Shown piece after piece: positions 7,827 to 16,530 of a DNA stretch of 64,000 bases. A program made the position numbers and the translations under genes. Position 1 is the stretch's first letter. Each line of letters starts with the position of its first letter. This stretch comes from Alloalcanivorax venustensis ISO4 (GTDB lineage: Bacteria > Pseudomonadota > Gammaproteobacteria > Pseudomonadales > Alcanivoracaceae): contig NZ_ARXR01000007.1 in the NCBI RefSeq assembly GCF_015356855.1, positions 105,331-169,330 on the forward strand, in the 5' to 3' direction. The notes under the pieces are model-generated. The model was not told the origin of the DNA. It ran no database searches and saw only the letters and a list, made by a program, of their open reading frames with translations.

Positions 7827-9305
7827 ATGACTCGCAATTATGCTTTAGTTCCACTCGCTTATTTGGCTAGCGCCATTGGGTGCAGCTTGTCATCACTAGT
7901 GAAACTCATAGCTAAAGGCGAGGTCGAGTTGGATGTGTTTCGGCGTATCGTACCTCGTACGGCATTCACTATATTAAAAAACCACACCGTCAACTCTGAG
8001 CCCTATAACATCCCTTTACTAGGTGGGGTAACAAACCATCATCAACCGGATATCTATGCTCTTTCCTTGCCCAAAGTGAGCCTGATAAAACTCGCTGCGG
8101 AATCGCGTGCGACTATACGATTCTTTTCTGGTGGCCTAGCTGCATCAGAGGGCAACCCTCATAGAGTCTATGCGATTGATAAAAATTACCTCTCTGAATA
8201 TCCGGCCCCTGTTTCACCTGAAAAGATCTTTATACGAGATAAAGGTGAGGCGTCTGAATATACGAATCATAAAGTATCTCCTCACGCAGAGCGTGACGTC
8301 GAGAAAATGAAGTTATTTGAAGGCGGTTTGGTTTCTATAAGTTGGAACTGCCGTTTGCCGATCCGAACGGCCACACGGGTCATGCCGAAGCTGCGAGTAG
8401 TCGAGACAAAAGCGTGGTTTGCCGGTGGTAGCGCGGGTAGCATTGCCGCGCCTGAAAAGGAGGGCGCGACTACTAGCGATTATGTGCCCTTCCATCGGCA
8501 GGAGGTTTGGCTAGGGGGATACGATCAGCCCATCTGCATACAAGAGGCCGACAGCAGCTTCTTTCCACCGAAGAGTCCTGCGAGCCCGCTGCGCTACCCC
8601 AAATTTTATCCAGAGCAGGGGTACGAAAAACCTGCAGCAACGGACGTCCACTTAGATGATTTGCACATCCTATTCGTCGATGGGATTGAGGTTTTAGAAA
8701 GAATATATAAAGAAAGAGAAGACGAAGAAGGAAAAGTAATACGGGATTTTGAGAAAAAAGTTAAAGTTCTGCTCGACGATAGAGACTTCTCGGTAGTGGC
8801 GCCGTCGGATCAAGAAGAGCAGCAAAAATGGTTGGAAGCTGGAAAATATGCAGATAATTTAATTCGACAGCAGGTTGACTCCAGCATTGATTTATCTGCC
8901 TTTTATAAATTAGCTCATGTGGTCGCCGCAGCACGTTTTTCCTGGCAAGAAACTGAAGTGAAATCGGAGTGTAATGCCGGTCGGCTTAAGACTCTTTTAA
9001 AAAAGGACGGCGTCATAGGGCGTAAAAAGGCCGATGTCTTGTCGCCCCTGGTTCGAAGAAGTGTGGACTCATCCAGATCTCTTTATAAAAAGAAACATGA
9101 CCAAGATAATTGCATATTAAGCACGCATCTTCGGTCTATTCTCGAAATAGTTAGGCAGCTATTAGAAATAAGAAAACAGGAGCAGCTGTGCCGCATGGAC
9201 ATGAAGACGAAGATGGATGAGCTACTCAAATTTTATAAGATAGACGCAGAGGAAGCGTCGGACGCGTTGTATGACATCCTTATCCCAAAAGAGATGTTTA
9301 AATGA
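7827..9305 (+). CDS. Large hypothetical protein at the left island end
   Basis: The 492-residue protein is not one I recognise. The N-terminus (LVPLAYLASAIGCSLSSLVKLI) could form a small helix-turn-helix; the middle has YPKFYPEQGYEKP and LDDLHILFVDGIEVLERIYKERE; the C-terminal third is strongly helical and charged (residues about 290-480). No membrane segment or signal peptide is seen. A GGGGG stretch lies some ten bases before ATG 7827. It is A/T-rich compared with the core and sits alone between the attachment site and the alpA gene, a slot that usually carries cargo in P4-like islands. A defence or regulatory role is only a guess from position. Confidence 0.7.
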   Translation: MTRNYALVPLAYLASAIGCSLSSLVKLIAKGEVELDVFRRIVPRTAFTILKNHTVNSEPYNIPLLGGVTNHHQPDIYALSLPKVSLIKLAAESRATIRFFSGGLAASEGNPHRVYAIDKNYLSEYPAPVSPEKIFIRDKGEASEYTNHKVSPHAERDVEKMKLFEGGLVSISWNCRLPIRTATRVMPKLRVVETKAWFAGGSAGSIAAPEKEGATTSDYVPFHRQEVWLGGYDQPICIQEADSSFFPPKSPASPLRYPKFYPEQGYEKPAATDVHLDDLHILFVDGIEVLERIYKEREDEEGKVIRDFEKKVKVLLDDRDFSVVAPSDQEEQQKWLEAGKYADNLIRQQVDSSIDLSAFYKLAHVVAAARFSWQETEVKSECNAGRLKTLLKKDGVIGRKKADVLSPLVRRSVDSSRSLYKKKHDQDNCILSTHLRSILEIVRQLLEIRKQEQLCRMDMKTKMDELLKFYKIDAEEASDALYDILIPKEMFK

Positions 9306-9403
9306 TTGACGCATAACCTGTTGATTGTAAAGGAATAAAAATCCGGGATTGCAGTATTTTCCCCCTTTTCCCTCTTTTTGGAGGCGGCTTCGCCGATACC
9401 GTC

Positions 9404-9432
9404 TGATCTCCAATATAAAGATTAGGAGATCA
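9404..9432 (+). promoter_or_regulatory. Inverted repeat over the alpA promoter/ribosome binding site
   Basis: TGATCTCC (9404-9411) and GGAGATCA (9425-9432) form perfect 8-bp arms around 13 bases that contain a TATAAA -10-like box. The right arm includes the alpA AGGAG site. It may be an operator for autoregulation, or an mRNA hairpin hiding the ribosome binding site. Confidence 0.45.
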
Positions 9433-9434
9433 CT

Positions 9435-9674
9435 GTGATCGAACCAGTAAAGCACCAAAACCATGTCATCAGGATGCAGGCCCTATGCCGAATGGTGGGC
9501 TTGTCGAAGTCCTCGATTTACGCACGTCTTGACCCTGGCTCTCCATACTACGATGAGACTTTCCCCAAGGGATTTAAGATCGGTAACTCAGGCCGTTGCC
9601 GAGCTCGCGGGTGGTATGAGGCTGATGTCGTACGCTGGGTGAATGCCCAGGCAGGCAAGGAGGTGCTGTCGTGA
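9435..9674 (+). CDS. AlpA-family helix-turn-helix regulator
   Basis: The 79-residue protein matches the AlpA family of CP4-57-type elements: a MerR-like helix-turn-helix (ALCRMVGLSKSSIYARLD, residues 13-30), then GFKIGNSGRCRARGWYEADVVRWV. AlpA proteins activate excision or other element genes. It starts at GTG 9435, with AGGAG about five bases upstream, and its stop overlaps the start of the DUF3987 gene by four bases (GTGA), so the two are coupled. A matching inverted repeat covers its promoter and ribosome binding site. Confidence 0.88.
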   Translation: MIEPVKHQNHVIRMQALCRMVGLSKSSIYARLDPGSPYYDETFPKGFKIGNSGRCRARGWYEADVVRWVNAQAGKEVLS

Positions 9675-11080
9675 GCGACGATCTAATTCCGCATGACCGC
9701 GCGCACTTTATCATCCATCGTCTCCCGCTGCTTGGCGAAGCCATTCACGAGGCGACTCTGCTCTTCCAAGCACCACGACGGATGGTCGAGATCGCGGCGT
9801 TTGGCGCGATCTCGACCGTCGGCCAGTACCTCGTAGATGTAAAGACGCCGCACCAGGTCGTCGGTCCTGTATCGCTTGCTACGTTGACGATCGCTGGATC
9901 AGGCGAGAGGAAGTCGGCAGTACAGCGCTGCTTCTTCGAGACTATACGGAGAAACGATGACATTGTGGAGGACCTCTTCGCTGAGGACCTTAATGAGTAC
10001 GAGGCCAACCTCTCAGAATGGAAATCGAAGCAAAGGAAACTCGAGAGGGCGATGCGGTCTGGTCATGCATCCGCTAAAAACGAACTAGAGAGTCATATAG
10101 CGGCCCGGCCTGTACGGCCCCGTAAGCTTATACTAATTTATGAAGACGTTACGCCGATGGCTATGTTGTCCGGCATTCATGAAACCGGTGTGGGAGGACT
10201 GGTTACAAGTGAAGGGTCGGTCATGACCGAAGGGCGAACTTACGACAGTGTTCCTCACATGAATGCGTTGCACAGTGGAGATTCTGTCATGATAACCCGC
10301 GTCAATAAGCCGTCCCTTAGAATTAAAAACGCAAGGCTGACGATGTCAGTGATGATTCAGCCTGTGTTTTTTGAAGGTGCCACCGGAAAGAAATGGGAAA
10401 AAATATATGGGTCCGGTCACTGGTCCCGCTTTCTGATCTGCTATGACAAATCGACCATGGGGCAGCGCTTCTCGAATGGGCGATCCCACGCAACTGATCA
10501 CATCGCTAAGTACAATAAGAGGATGATTGAATTGATCGACCAGCTTCATGCTGCTTGGAAGCAGCCAGGCTTCCAACGTAAAGTTCTGGAGTTTACCCCT
10601 GAAGCAGCCGATTTGTGGGTGAAAACAGCTGATGAGATCGAGGGCCAGCTGTCTCCTGGAGGATTTTACGAGCAGGTGCAGGACCATGGCTCTAAGCTGG
10701 CGGAGATGATCGCTAGACTGGCAGCGCTCCTCCACCTCTTCGAAGGTTTTGATGGAGGTATATCTGTTGACACATTGAGAGTAGCAATGGAGGTTTGCCG
10801 AGACTGTTCGCATGATTACGTTAAGATCTTTTCGAAGCCTCCCCAGGAGGAGTCGGACGCCTATGTTCTCAATCAATTTTTCGATAAGTATCGCTCTATG
10901 AACCAATGGCATTTGCCTAAGAATACGGCGCGTCAAATCTGTCCTAACAGTCTCAGGAAAGACCGTAGGTTCTATATCGCGCTGGAGAGGTTGAGGCTCG
11001 ACGGTCAGATATCGATATACCTTTGCCCACACACTAGGAAAGAAATGATTTGGCTTGCCCCTGCTGCCGCCTACGTTTGA
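9671..11080 (+). CDS. DUF3987 (YfjI-like) island protein
   Basis: The 469-residue protein matches the DUF3987 family found in satellites and integrative elements (YfjI of CP4-57). A P-loop-like GSGERKSAVQR lies near residue 76, after a hydrophobic strand (SLATLTIAG), as in primase/helicase-like ATPases; IYEDVTPMAML near residue 160 may hold the acidic Walker B position. Residues 110-140 are charged and helical. Role: probably replication initiation or DNA unwinding for the element; this is inferred, as the family is not biochemically settled. It is translationally coupled to alpA and convergent with the Gp2-like gene. Confidence 0.8.
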   Translation: MSDDLIPHDRAHFIIHRLPLLGEAIHEATLLFQAPRRMVEIAAFGAISTVGQYLVDVKTPHQVVGPVSLATLTIAGSGERKSAVQRCFFETIRRNDDIVEDLFAEDLNEYEANLSEWKSKQRKLERAMRSGHASAKNELESHIAARPVRPRKLILIYEDVTPMAMLSGIHETGVGGLVTSEGSVMTEGRTYDSVPHMNALHSGDSVMITRVNKPSLRIKNARLTMSVMIQPVFFEGATGKKWEKIYGSGHWSRFLICYDKSTMGQRFSNGRSHATDHIAKYNKRMIELIDQLHAAWKQPGFQRKVLEFTPEAADLWVKTADEIEGQLSPGGFYEQVQDHGSKLAEMIARLAALLHLFEGFDGGISVDTLRVAMEVCRDCSHDYVKIFSKPPQEESDAYVLNQFFDKYRSMNQWHLPKNTARQICPNSLRKDRRFYIALERLRLDGQISIYLCPHTRKEMIWLAPAAAYV

Positions 11081-11088
11081 TAGGCATC

Positions 11089-12234
11089 TTAGGGCGCCCT
11101 GCGCGACAGGGCGTCCTGGTCAATCCCGGTATTCGTGCGGATACCTCTATATCTCGGCCCTCGAACGATTCGCAGTGAGCGGATTCTCGTGTCCTGAGTG
11201 ACCCTTATGCTTTGCTGCTCTTTTCCGAGATAGTTGACAAGCGTATTTAGATTCGCATGTTGTAAAGGATCGCCCGGCCGGAACGACCCTATAGCCAAGT
11301 GGTCCTCATGTATCCCCAGCCTGCTAGCGAGCTGACGCCGAGCACTGGCGCTGTTCACGTTGAAGCCGCTGCCGCCCCCCTTAGTGACCACCTTGATCCA
11401 GTAGTTAAGGATGTATTTCCCTTTGAGCATATCCTTGTGCACCAGGTCGCCGTCATAGATGAAATAGCCGTGCCAGTGGTATCCCTTCTCTGGCCCATAT
11501 TCGATCTTCAGGACCGCCAGCACCAGCCCGCCGAAATGACGCTTATTGTGGCGCATGCTTCTCACCATTCGGTCTAGGTCCGATGAGATGCGGTCGGGAG
11601 TGACCGTGGGCCTGACTGATTGAAGATAGTTGCCGTCGACACGTATCAGGCGTGCTCGTTTGCATAAAGAGAGAGCGTCCTTCACAGCCGCGTCGATAGC
11701 TTCAACGCGCCTCTGTCTCCTGATCCTGAGGTTGCTTCTGTACCTTCGCATCTCGGGCGTGATAAGCCGCTGCCTGATCTGTCGCAGGTACTCAAGGTAG
11801 TGCTCATGTACCGTCTTCCCATCTATGTTGGTGTGTAAAGGGAGCCCTGCCAGTGCGCCAACACCCATCCTCTCGTTTACTCCAAGTAGAACGTCAATAT
11901 CGCGATCAATCTCATAGCCTGCAAAGTAGTCCCTGGTTAGCAACGCGCAGGACTCCACCAGCCGCGTCTTCTCGTTGCGGATGCGCTTTATCAACCCCTG
12001 GCCGGTTTCCTGGCGTCGGCTGATAACCAGTCGCTTCTTGTGGAGTATTTCGTCAAGCAGTTTGGTAACGTCCCGCAGCGCCTCCGCCGAATGCGGTGGA
12101 TTCACGAGGTAGGTGGTGTCCGCGTTGTCGTTTGGGTTGTAGACGTCCAGACCCTTGTCTCGGGTTAGATGGAAGTGGCTCAGAGCATCAAGTTGGCGCT
12201 GCGCTTCAGGCGATATGTGGTGCTGTTCGCACAT
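11089..12234 (-). CDS. Inovirus Gp2/YagK-YfjJ-like replication protein
   Basis: The 381-residue protein has the YagK/YfjJ C-terminal domain seen in inovirus Gp2 and in many islands. The stretch EKGYHWHGYFIYDG (HxH, about residue 257) looks like the HUH metal-binding motif of rolling-circle replication enzymes; the N-terminal half is basic and helical. ATG 12234 is preceded by GGAG at six bases; the frame is open to 12339 but the extension has no binding site. It converges with the DUF3987 gene, with stops eight bases apart. Together with AlpA it forms a satellite-like core module. Nicking activity is inferred; the catalytic tyrosine cannot be assigned with certainty. Confidence 0.78.
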   Translation of the reverse strand: MCEQHHISPEAQRQLDALSHFHLTRDKGLDVYNPNDNADTTYLVNPPHSAEALRDVTKLLDEILHKKRLVISRRQETGQGLIKRIRNEKTRLVESCALLTRDYFAGYEIDRDIDVLLGVNERMGVGALAGLPLHTNIDGKTVHEHYLEYLRQIRQRLITPEMRRYRSNLRIRRQRRVEAIDAAVKDALSLCKRARLIRVDGNYLQSVRPTVTPDRISSDLDRMVRSMRHNKRHFGGLVLAVLKIEYGPEKGYHWHGYFIYDGDLVHKDMLKGKYILNYWIKVVTKGGGSGFNVNSASARRQLASRLGIHEDHLAIGSFRPGDPLQHANLNTLVNYLGKEQQSIRVTQDTRIRSLRIVRGPRYRGIRTNTGIDQDALSRRAP

Positions 12235-12669
12235 ACCTGTCTCCAGATTCCGATGGTTTGGTGAGATCGCTGGGTAGTCAGAACAGGCCATTGAGGAGGG
12301 GGGGGCTTTTACAGATAAGCGGGGTAGAGCGGCCATCATTTATATTAATCAAAGTTAAAGAATAGATAGGTCCTGGCTTTCGATGGGCCTGTGTGGTTCT
12401 GAGAGCCCCATGAATGCTGGTTTCCCCTCTCTATACTATGGGGATCCGGTGTACGTTCTTACGCAGCGGGCTGGGCACTGGTAAAAGGCCTGACCTGCCG
12501 TCGGGCATGGGCCGATATTGGTGCGGTCAGATAAAGGGATAGAGTAAAATGCCGCTATTCCGCTACACGTAGCGGAAATAGCAGGTTTTCTTAAACAGGT
12601 ACCGTGGTTTTCCGGTTTCTTCGCTGATTGTCTGGCTGGCCCTGTGCCCCGATTATGGAGAGGCATCGA
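12235..12669. other. Gene-free regulatory region with a palindrome
   Basis: No gene is seen in these 435 bases. A palindrome, TTCCGCTAC/GTAGCGGAA with two bases between arms (12558-12577), extends on both sides as GCTAT/ATAGC with a single-base bulge, giving arms of about 14 bp. It lies about 90 bp before the second alpA gene and could be its operator, an AlpA target at an excision gene, or a structured RNA. The remaining sequence shows nothing recognisable. Confidence 0.5.
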
Positions 12670-12867
12670 ATGCGATTCATGCGTCTATCGGAAGTGATTG
12701 CTATAACCGGGCTTTGCCGGTCCTCTATTTACAATCGAATGGCGCTCGGCCAATTCCCAAGATCCGTTTCTTTGGGTGGGCGCGCTGTTGCCTGGGTGTC
12801 AGACGAGGTCGACCACTGGATGGCGGCCAGGATAGAGGAGCGGGATAGTCACAAAAGCAGTGACTAA
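12670..12867 (+). CDS. Second AlpA-family regulator
   Basis: The 65-residue protein is a typical AlpA: MRLSEVIAITGLCRSSIYNR forms the helix-turn-helix, followed by FPRSVSLGGRAVAWVSDEVDHWM. I place the start at ATG 12670, with GGAG nine to ten bases upstream (ATG 12679 is a possible alternative). It differs clearly from the AlpA at 9435, so the island carries two unrelated copies, one on each side of the DUF3987/Gp2 module, which suggests either two regulatory circuits or the merging of two elements. No excisionase is otherwise seen near the integrase. Confidence 0.85.
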   Translation: MRFMRLSEVIAITGLCRSSIYNRMALGQFPRSVSLGGRAVAWVSDEVDHWMAARIEERDSHKSSD

Positions 12868-12973
12868 CCTGCCTTCTGCGCCGATTCGCGACCTGTTCGT
12901 CCGTTCAGTCTTCACCCTCCACCGCCAACCGCCTAAGCTCTGCCCCGGACAGGACGTCATTTTGGGGGAAGTC

Positions 12974-13900
12974 GTGTACGACATTATTGGGGATATCCAC
13001 GGTCACGCAGGGCCGTTGAAGCGGCTGCTGGATCGGCTGGGCTATGTGGAGTCCGCCGGCGTGTGGCGCCACTCTTCCCGCCGCGCACTTTTCCTGGGCG
13101 ATTACATCGATCGGGGGCCGGAGCAGGTGGAGGTGGTGCGTATCGTGCGCGCCATGGTGGATGCCGGCGAGGCGCTGGCGATCATGGGTAATCACGAATT
13201 CAATGCCGTGGCTTGGGCTACGCCTGACCCACACCAAGCCGGCGCCTACCTGCGCCCGCATTCCGCCAAGAACCGACACCAACACAGGGCATTTCTGGAC
13301 CAGGTGGAAGAGGACTCCCGCCTCCACCACGAGATGCTGGACTGGTTCCGTACCCTGCCGCTCTATCTGGAGCTCCCTGAACTGCGCGCCGTCCACGCCT
13401 GTTGGCACCCGGAGCAGCTCGGGCGCCTCAGGCCCTATTTGGATCGTGGCGGCCGGTTGCGCGACAACGCTTGGGTCGCCGCTGCCACCAAGGGCGAGCC
13501 TCTGTTCGAGGCGGTGGAAACCGTTCTCAAAGGCCTGGAGGCGGCATTGCCGGACGGCGCGGCTTTCCATGACAAGGACGGCCACCCGCGCCGTGAGATC
13601 CGCACGCGTTGGTGGCAAGACTCACCTGCCAGCTATCGAGATCTGGCTCTGGTTCCCGAGGCCACCCTGGCCAGCGTCCCGGATACGCCCGTCGCCGATG
13701 GGCTGCTGCCTGGTTATGACGGCGAGAAGCCGGTTTTCATTGGTCATTATTGGTTGCGTGGCGAGCCGCGCCCGCTCACGGCGGACGTGGCTTGCCTTGA
13801 TTACAGCGTCGCCGCCCGGCAAGGGGGCCGGTTGGCGGCGTATCGGTGGGATGGCCGCCACCCGTTGAGCCCGGAGAGGTTCACCTGGGTGGAGGCCTGA
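12974..13900 (+). CDS. Metallophosphoesterase (PP1/bis(5'-nucleosyl)-tetraphosphatase-like)
   Basis: The 308-residue protein carries the full calcineurin-type set: GDIHGH (residues 6-11), GDYIDRG (42-48) and GNHE (72-75), with later histidines (AVHACWHPE and the GH of VFIGHYWLRGE). These bind two metals in phosphoprotein or dinucleotide phosphatases. GTG 12974 is chosen because GGGGGAA lies just upstream and the protein then begins VYDIIGDIHG as in relatives; the frame is open further to 12860. Codon use is GC-rich and host-like, unlike the flanking island genes. The substrate is not predictable from sequence. Confidence 0.85.
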   Translation: MYDIIGDIHGHAGPLKRLLDRLGYVESAGVWRHSSRRALFLGDYIDRGPEQVEVVRIVRAMVDAGEALAIMGNHEFNAVAWATPDPHQAGAYLRPHSAKNRHQHRAFLDQVEEDSRLHHEMLDWFRTLPLYLELPELRAVHACWHPEQLGRLRPYLDRGGRLRDNAWVAAATKGEPLFEAVETVLKGLEAALPDGAAFHDKDGHPRREIRTRWWQDSPASYRDLALVPEATLASVPDTPVADGLLPGYDGEKPVFIGHYWLRGEPRPLTADVACLDYSVAARQGGRLAAYRWDGRHPLSPERFTWVEA

Positions 13901-13956
13901 TAAACGCCGCCGGAGAGGCGGTAATGGAAGTTGATAACCATAAAAAGGAGAACGCA

Positions 13957-14736
13957 ATGAAGGTGTTTAATGCACTCGGCAAAATGCTCTGGGCCGTGCC
14001 TCTGGTTGTGGGGCTGGCGGCCTGTGGTGGCGACAGTAGCGATTCGAACGGCATGCTGCCCGACACGAGCGACCCGGCGCCAGAAGGCTTTTACGCGGGG
14101 ACCAGCGACCTTGGCGCGCAACTGATCGGCGTGGTGCTGGATAATGGTGATTACTATGTCCTGTACGGCGAGGACAGTGGCGGCATCTATAAGCTTGAAG
14201 GGGTTGTTCAAGGCCGGGGCACCGCGCGCGGCGACCGCTTCACTTCCTCAAACGCCCGTGACTTCAACTTCGTGGATGGCCAAGTCTATGAAGGCAGCCT
14301 GGATGCGACCTTTACGCGCAAGCAGAACCTTACCGGTGAAGTCGTGGAGGACGGAAGCGGGGACGAGGTCGGGTTCAGCTTGGCCTATGAAGACAGTTAC
14401 GAGCAGACTCCGGACCTGACCGAGGATGCTGGCACCTATGAGGGTACGGCCCTGAACCCGGGCGGCCAGGGCGATGCTGAGGTTGATATCGATGCTCAGG
14501 GCAACTTCTCAGGCGTGGACGACTTCGGATGCACGTTCAACGGCACAGTGGCCGCCCGAGAAAGTGGCGACGTCTATAACCTGAACGTAACGTTTGACGG
14601 TGGTACCTGTACCTATGATGGAGAGACACTGCAGGGCATCGCGATTGCGCAGGATGGGGATTTGATTGCTGTGGCGCCCACTGCGGATCGGACCGGCGGC
14701 ATCTTCTTTATCGGTCAGATCCCGCCCGTGATTTGA
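13957..14736 (+). CDS. Lipoprotein of unknown function
   Basis: The 259-residue protein has a signal peptide ending in a lipobox (VGLAACGG, cysteine near residue 21), a Ser/Asp-rich linker, then two similar beta-rich halves: GFYAGTSDLGAQLIGVVLDNGDYY and GTYEGTALNPGGQ with NFSGVDDFGCTFNGTV, resembling repeats seen in outer-membrane lipoproteins of Alcanivorax-like bacteria. Two cysteines in the second half (FGCTF, GGTCTY) may pair. AAGGAG precedes ATG 13957. It follows the metallophosphoesterase by 56 bases and may share its transcript. A hairpin without a T-run lies just after the stop. Confidence 0.75.
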   Translation: MKVFNALGKMLWAVPLVVGLAACGGDSSDSNGMLPDTSDPAPEGFYAGTSDLGAQLIGVVLDNGDYYVLYGEDSGGIYKLEGVVQGRGTARGDRFTSSNARDFNFVDGQVYEGSLDATFTRKQNLTGEVVEDGSGDEVGFSLAYEDSYEQTPDLTEDAGTYEGTALNPGGQGDAEVDIDAQGNFSGVDDFGCTFNGTVAARESGDVYNLNVTFDGGTCTYDGETLQGIAIAQDGDLIAVAPTADRTGGIFFIGQIPPVI

Positions 14737-14743
14737 TCGTTGA

Positions 14744-14767
14744 CCGGCCCCGTTCAGCCGGGGCCGG
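14744..14767. terminator. GC-rich hairpin between convergent genes
   Basis: CCGGCCCCG (14744-14752) pairs perfectly with CGGGGCCGG (14759-14767) around a six-base loop. It lies between the convergent lipoprotein and DUF726 genes and has no T-run, so termination is inferred from position and stability. Confidence 0.45.
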
Positions 14768-14809
14768 CTACGACATGGCAAAGCGGTTTGCCCGCATGTA
14801 CGAGTGAAT

Positions 14810-16384
14810 TTAGTTCACCTGCAACCGAGCGAGCACTTCTTTCAGGTTGGGCTTCCAAGCATTGTGCCCATCAATGAGATCGGAAAAATCGATATTCCGG
14901 ACAGAATCATACGAGCAGGATGCGAGGCCGAGCCCAGCGGGCTTCGATAGGCCTACGGTCGTCGATTGATAGAGACGCCGAAGTATCTGGTCCTTGCTGG
15001 AGTAGCAGTTATAAATCCCTTCTGAGACCGCAGACGCAGCCGAATCCCAGGATTCCACATCAGTTCGCCCAACCGCACCGCCCATGAGAATGGCTTTATC
15101 AACAAAGCGTTTCTCGGGATCTTTGGTGGCCAGGGCCAGCAGCGCAAAGAAAACCACGCGGGCACCCAGCGAGTGCCCCATGAGTGTGAACGTCTGCCCT
15201 TCCGTACGGCTGATGGCTTCGGCCAGCAAAGTGCCGGCCTTTTCGGCGTTTAGCATTGCCGAGTGCCAAGGATTGCTGGCAATTTCGCTGGCCGTGAGAG
15301 CGTGGCCAACCAAGGACACGTTCTTGGCAGTTTGTTTTGACGCAAAGCCGGCTGCTTTGGCGGCCATAGACCTTGACAGCCAGTGCCCTCCAGTGCCTGA
15401 GAAGGCCTTGCCTAGCTTAAGCAGTGTTTTGGATTCCCAGGACAAATACCAAAGCCCACTGTCCTCGGAATAACCTTCCAGGCCTTCGCACCAGTCGTGG
15501 CCGTCCTTGTCGTTCTCCGTCATAAAGCCGTTTACAACGACTATCCGATGGCCGCTGTCTTTCACTGGAGCGCGCCGGTAAAAGAAGCCGTAGTCCGGAA
15601 TGTCCTTAAGGTAGGAGTTGGCGATGCCGAAACCGGCACGTCCTCCCAACCCTGCCCCGGTGGCTGTGATAATACTAAATCCCACTGGTCCGATGGCGGA
15701 CAATGAAGCGCTGGTGAGTGCTGCGCCACTCAGGCTTGAAATCGCCGTTCCTGTACTGGCGGCACCCAGAATGCCGGCGGATCCCAGAGCTGCTGCTATA
15801 CCGGGAGCCACGAAGACAGCGCCGGTGCCGACAGCCGCCACGCCACCGACGATCATGCTGGCGTTCTTGGCGAGTCCGTAGAGGTTGCGCGATTTGGGTT
15901 CCATCAATCGCCTGAACTCACCGAGTTCTTTGATTTTATCGTGGGCGCGCTCGAAGTTCGGTATGCTGCCGTCATGTTCTGCGCAAAGCTCGTGGTTCCA
16001 GTTATCTTTAAGGAGCTTGGCTATCCTGCTTTTCTTATTTTCGGACGGTTCTGAATCTTCTGCCTTTGAGACAGCTTTGGCCATGTTATCGCAGAACCGG
16101 CAGGGTAGGGTGCTCAGCTCGCAGTTCTGGCAGACGTATGTAGAGCGGCCCACGGTGCGTTTAACGCTTAAAACATGATCGCCATGTGTGCCGCACCAAG
16201 AACACCATGAGGTGAGGGTCTTCGCCGGTTCCTCTGCGACCTTGTCACGAACACCGTCATAGACTCCTTCTACAGAGTTCCTACCGATCTCATAGGCGCC
16301 TTCCGCGCGGTCCTTTGCTTCATCGTAGACTTGGCCAGCGGCCCGTTGGGCAGCAGTTAGGCCTTTTTTGGCTTTATCGAGCAC
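14810..16384 (-). CDS. DUF726-family alpha/beta hydrolase with zinc-ribbon-like N-terminus
   Basis: The 524-residue protein starts with a helical, lysine-rich segment, then cysteine pairs that look like zinc ribbons (WCSWCGTHGDH, CQNCEL, CRFCDN, residues 60-100), then a Gly/Ala-rich hydrophobic region (about 175-255) that may be membrane-embedded, and finally an alpha/beta hydrolase domain with the nucleophile elbow LMGHSLGA (about residue 405), as in DUF726/TMCO4 proteins. The reaction is unknown; a lipase or esterase role is inferred. GTG 16384 is preceded by GGGGGA. Its leader is similar to that of the YecR-like gene at 5427. Confidence 0.75.
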   Translation of the reverse strand: MLDKAKKGLTAAQRAAGQVYDEAKDRAEGAYEIGRNSVEGVYDGVRDKVAEEPAKTLTSWCSWCGTHGDHVLSVKRTVGRSTYVCQNCELSTLPCRFCDNMAKAVSKAEDSEPSENKKSRIAKLLKDNWNHELCAEHDGSIPNFERAHDKIKELGEFRRLMEPKSRNLYGLAKNASMIVGGVAAVGTGAVFVAPGIAAALGSAGILGAASTGTAISSLSGAALTSASLSAIGPVGFSIITATGAGLGGRAGFGIANSYLKDIPDYGFFYRRAPVKDSGHRIVVVNGFMTENDKDGHDWCEGLEGYSEDSGLWYLSWESKTLLKLGKAFSGTGGHWLSRSMAAKAAGFASKQTAKNVSLVGHALTASEIASNPWHSAMLNAEKAGTLLAEAISRTEGQTFTLMGHSLGARVVFFALLALATKDPEKRFVDKAILMGGAVGRTDVESWDSAASAVSEGIYNCYSSKDQILRRLYQSTTVGLSKPAGLGLASCSYDSVRNIDFSDLIDGHNAWKPNLKEVLARLQVN

Positions 16385-16496
16385 GATTTATCCCCCTGTT
16401 GAGTACTCACTGAATTATTATTGGCTTCTTTTGAAGACCGAAAAATATAGCTCTGGTGTCCACCGTTATCAAATAGAGGTCAGTACGTAGTGGTTA

Positions 16497-16523
16497 AGGC
16501 CCCATGCCAGTGGCATGAGGCCT
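16497..16523 (-). terminator. Hairpin after the PKD-repeat lipoprotein gene
   Basis: AGGCC/GGCCT and CATGCC/GGCATG stack into a stem of 11 pairs with one mismatch and a three-base loop, eight bases past the minus-strand stop at 16531. It lacks a T-run. Confidence 0.5.
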
Positions 16524-16530
16524 GTCACTG

